Below, in pieces: positions 63,548 through 64,000 of a stretch of DNA of 64,000 bases. Every line of letters starts with the position of its first letter. Positions within the stretch are counted from its first letter, which is position 1. The notes under the pieces were generated by a model. That model was not told the origin of the DNA, did not search any database, and worked only from the letters and a program-made list of their open reading frames with translations. The position numbers and the translations under genes are program-made. Source of the DNA: Streptomyces sp. CB09001 (lineage in GTDB: Bacteria; Actinomycetota; Actinomycetes; Streptomycetales; Streptomycetaceae); contig NZ_CP026730.1 in the NCBI RefSeq assembly GCF_003369795.1, forward strand, positions 5,199,001 through 5,263,000, given 5' to 3'.

Positions 63548-64000
63548 GTGGCCGAGCTGTTCTACGACGCCGACGCCGACCTGTCCATCATCCAGGGCCG
63601 CAAGGTCGCGGTCATCGGGTACGGCAGCCAGGGCCACGCCCACGCCCTGTCGCTGCGCGACTCCGGTGTCGACGTGCGCGTCGGTCTGCACGAGGGCTCC
63701 AAGTCCAAGGCCAAGGCCGAGGAGCAGGGCCTGCGCGTGGTGAGCCCGTCCGAGGCCGCCGCCGAGGCCGACGTCATCATGATCCTCGTTCCGGACCCGA
63801 TCCAGGCCGAGGTCTACGACAAGGACATCAAGGACAACCTGAAGGACGGCGACGCCCTGTTCTTCGGCCACGGCCTGAACATCCGCTACGGCTTCATCAA
63901 GCCCCCGGCCGGCGTGGACGTCTGCATGGTCGCCCCCAAGGGCCCGGGCCACCTGGTGCGCCGTCAGTACGAGGAGGGCCGCGGCGTTCCCTGCATCGCC
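63548..64000 (+). CDS. ilvC: Ketol-acid reductoisomerase, N-terminal part (C-terminus off window)
   Basis: This NADPH-dependent enzyme isomerises and reduces acetolactate in branched-chain synthesis. 151 codons are visible, up to the window edge. The Rossmann motif KVAVIGYGSQGHAHALSLRDSG is at the N-terminus, with VRVGLHEGSKSK for NADPH binding, then FGHGLNIRYGFI and VAPKGPGHLVRRQYEEG. The catalytic acidic residues of the knotted domain lie beyond the edge. GTG 63548 has AAGGAG upstream, 118 bp after ilvN. Confidence 0.97.
   Translation, partial: MAELFYDADADLSIIQGRKVAVIGYGSQGHAHALSLRDSGVDVRVGLHEGSKSKAKAEEQGLRVVSPSEAAAEADVIMILVPDPIQAEVYDKDIKDNLKDGDALFFGHGLNIRYGFIKPPAGVDVCMVAPKGPGHLVRRQYEEGRGVPCIA

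Overview
The window is high-GC actinobacterial chromosome with the codon bias, GTG starts, GGAGG-type ribosome sites and dispersed repeats of Streptomyces. From memory, gene order and content match the core-chromosome stretch of Streptomyces coelicolor running from about SCO5456 (glgX) to SCO5514 (ilvC). No database search was made, so that correspondence is recollection supported by the proteins seen here. No tRNA, rRNA, complete IS element, prophage or CRISPR array was recognised.

Layout. 1-4576: the N-terminal part of a glycogen debranching enzyme (minus strand), two tandem L,D-transpeptidase lipoproteins and an enoyl-CoA hydratase. 4882-10293: an RsbW-like ATPase, a secreted ScARP/Scabin-type ADP-ribosyltransferase, a divergent GNAT/MerR pair, an EF-hand protein, an F420-type oxidoreductase, and two secreted cell-wall hydrolases. 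10431-13290: a probable accessory insert (aldo-keto reductase plus MocR regulator) with lower GC and a 25-codon ORF at its edge. 13329-17732: the minus-strand serine/glycine cluster sdaA, glyA, gcvH, gcvT, preceded by a tandem glycine riboswitch. 18159-20669: a P-loop protein and two SseB-like proteins. 20985-27464: a five-gene peptide ABC importer in the order permease, binding protein, permease, ATPase, ATPase.

27544-37402: a TRIC-type channel, a thioesterase, a TetR regulator divergent from two small membrane proteins, a cysteine desulfurase and mnmA (the sulfur relay for tRNA 2-thiouridine), an amidase, and small enzymes including a core-type methionine synthase. 37417-42122: ligA and the c-di-GMP phosphodiesterase rmdB. 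42647-46206: gatC, gatA, a 79-residue unknown protein and gatB, an operon closed by a perfect 18-bp terminator. 46289-50290: a structured leader, an MMPL exporter, a GNAT enzyme and two proteins of unknown function. 50410-57269: a large AAA/LuxR regulator, a PQQ-type sugar dehydrogenase preceded by a G-rich heptamer array, an aldo-keto reductase and a 2-hydroxyacid dehydrogenase. 57677-60799: a membrane PAS-GGDEF-EAL protein whose EAL domain has lost its catalytic residues. 60833-64000: the ilvB-ilvN-ilvC branched-chain operon with a leader-peptide attenuator.

Themes: three RNA-level or likely RNA-level switches (glycine riboswitch, ilv attenuator, and an unexplained 66-nt nested inverted repeat before the MMPL exporter); two c-di-GMP proteins about 15 kb apart with opposite predicted activities; and an unusual density of short tandem repeats (7-bp array, GGGGGC hexamers, 26-bp units, 30-bp units) at 5' regions and in coding tails. 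The strongest specific biology is the guanine-type ADP-ribosyltransferase. The least explained is the leader at 46289-46354.
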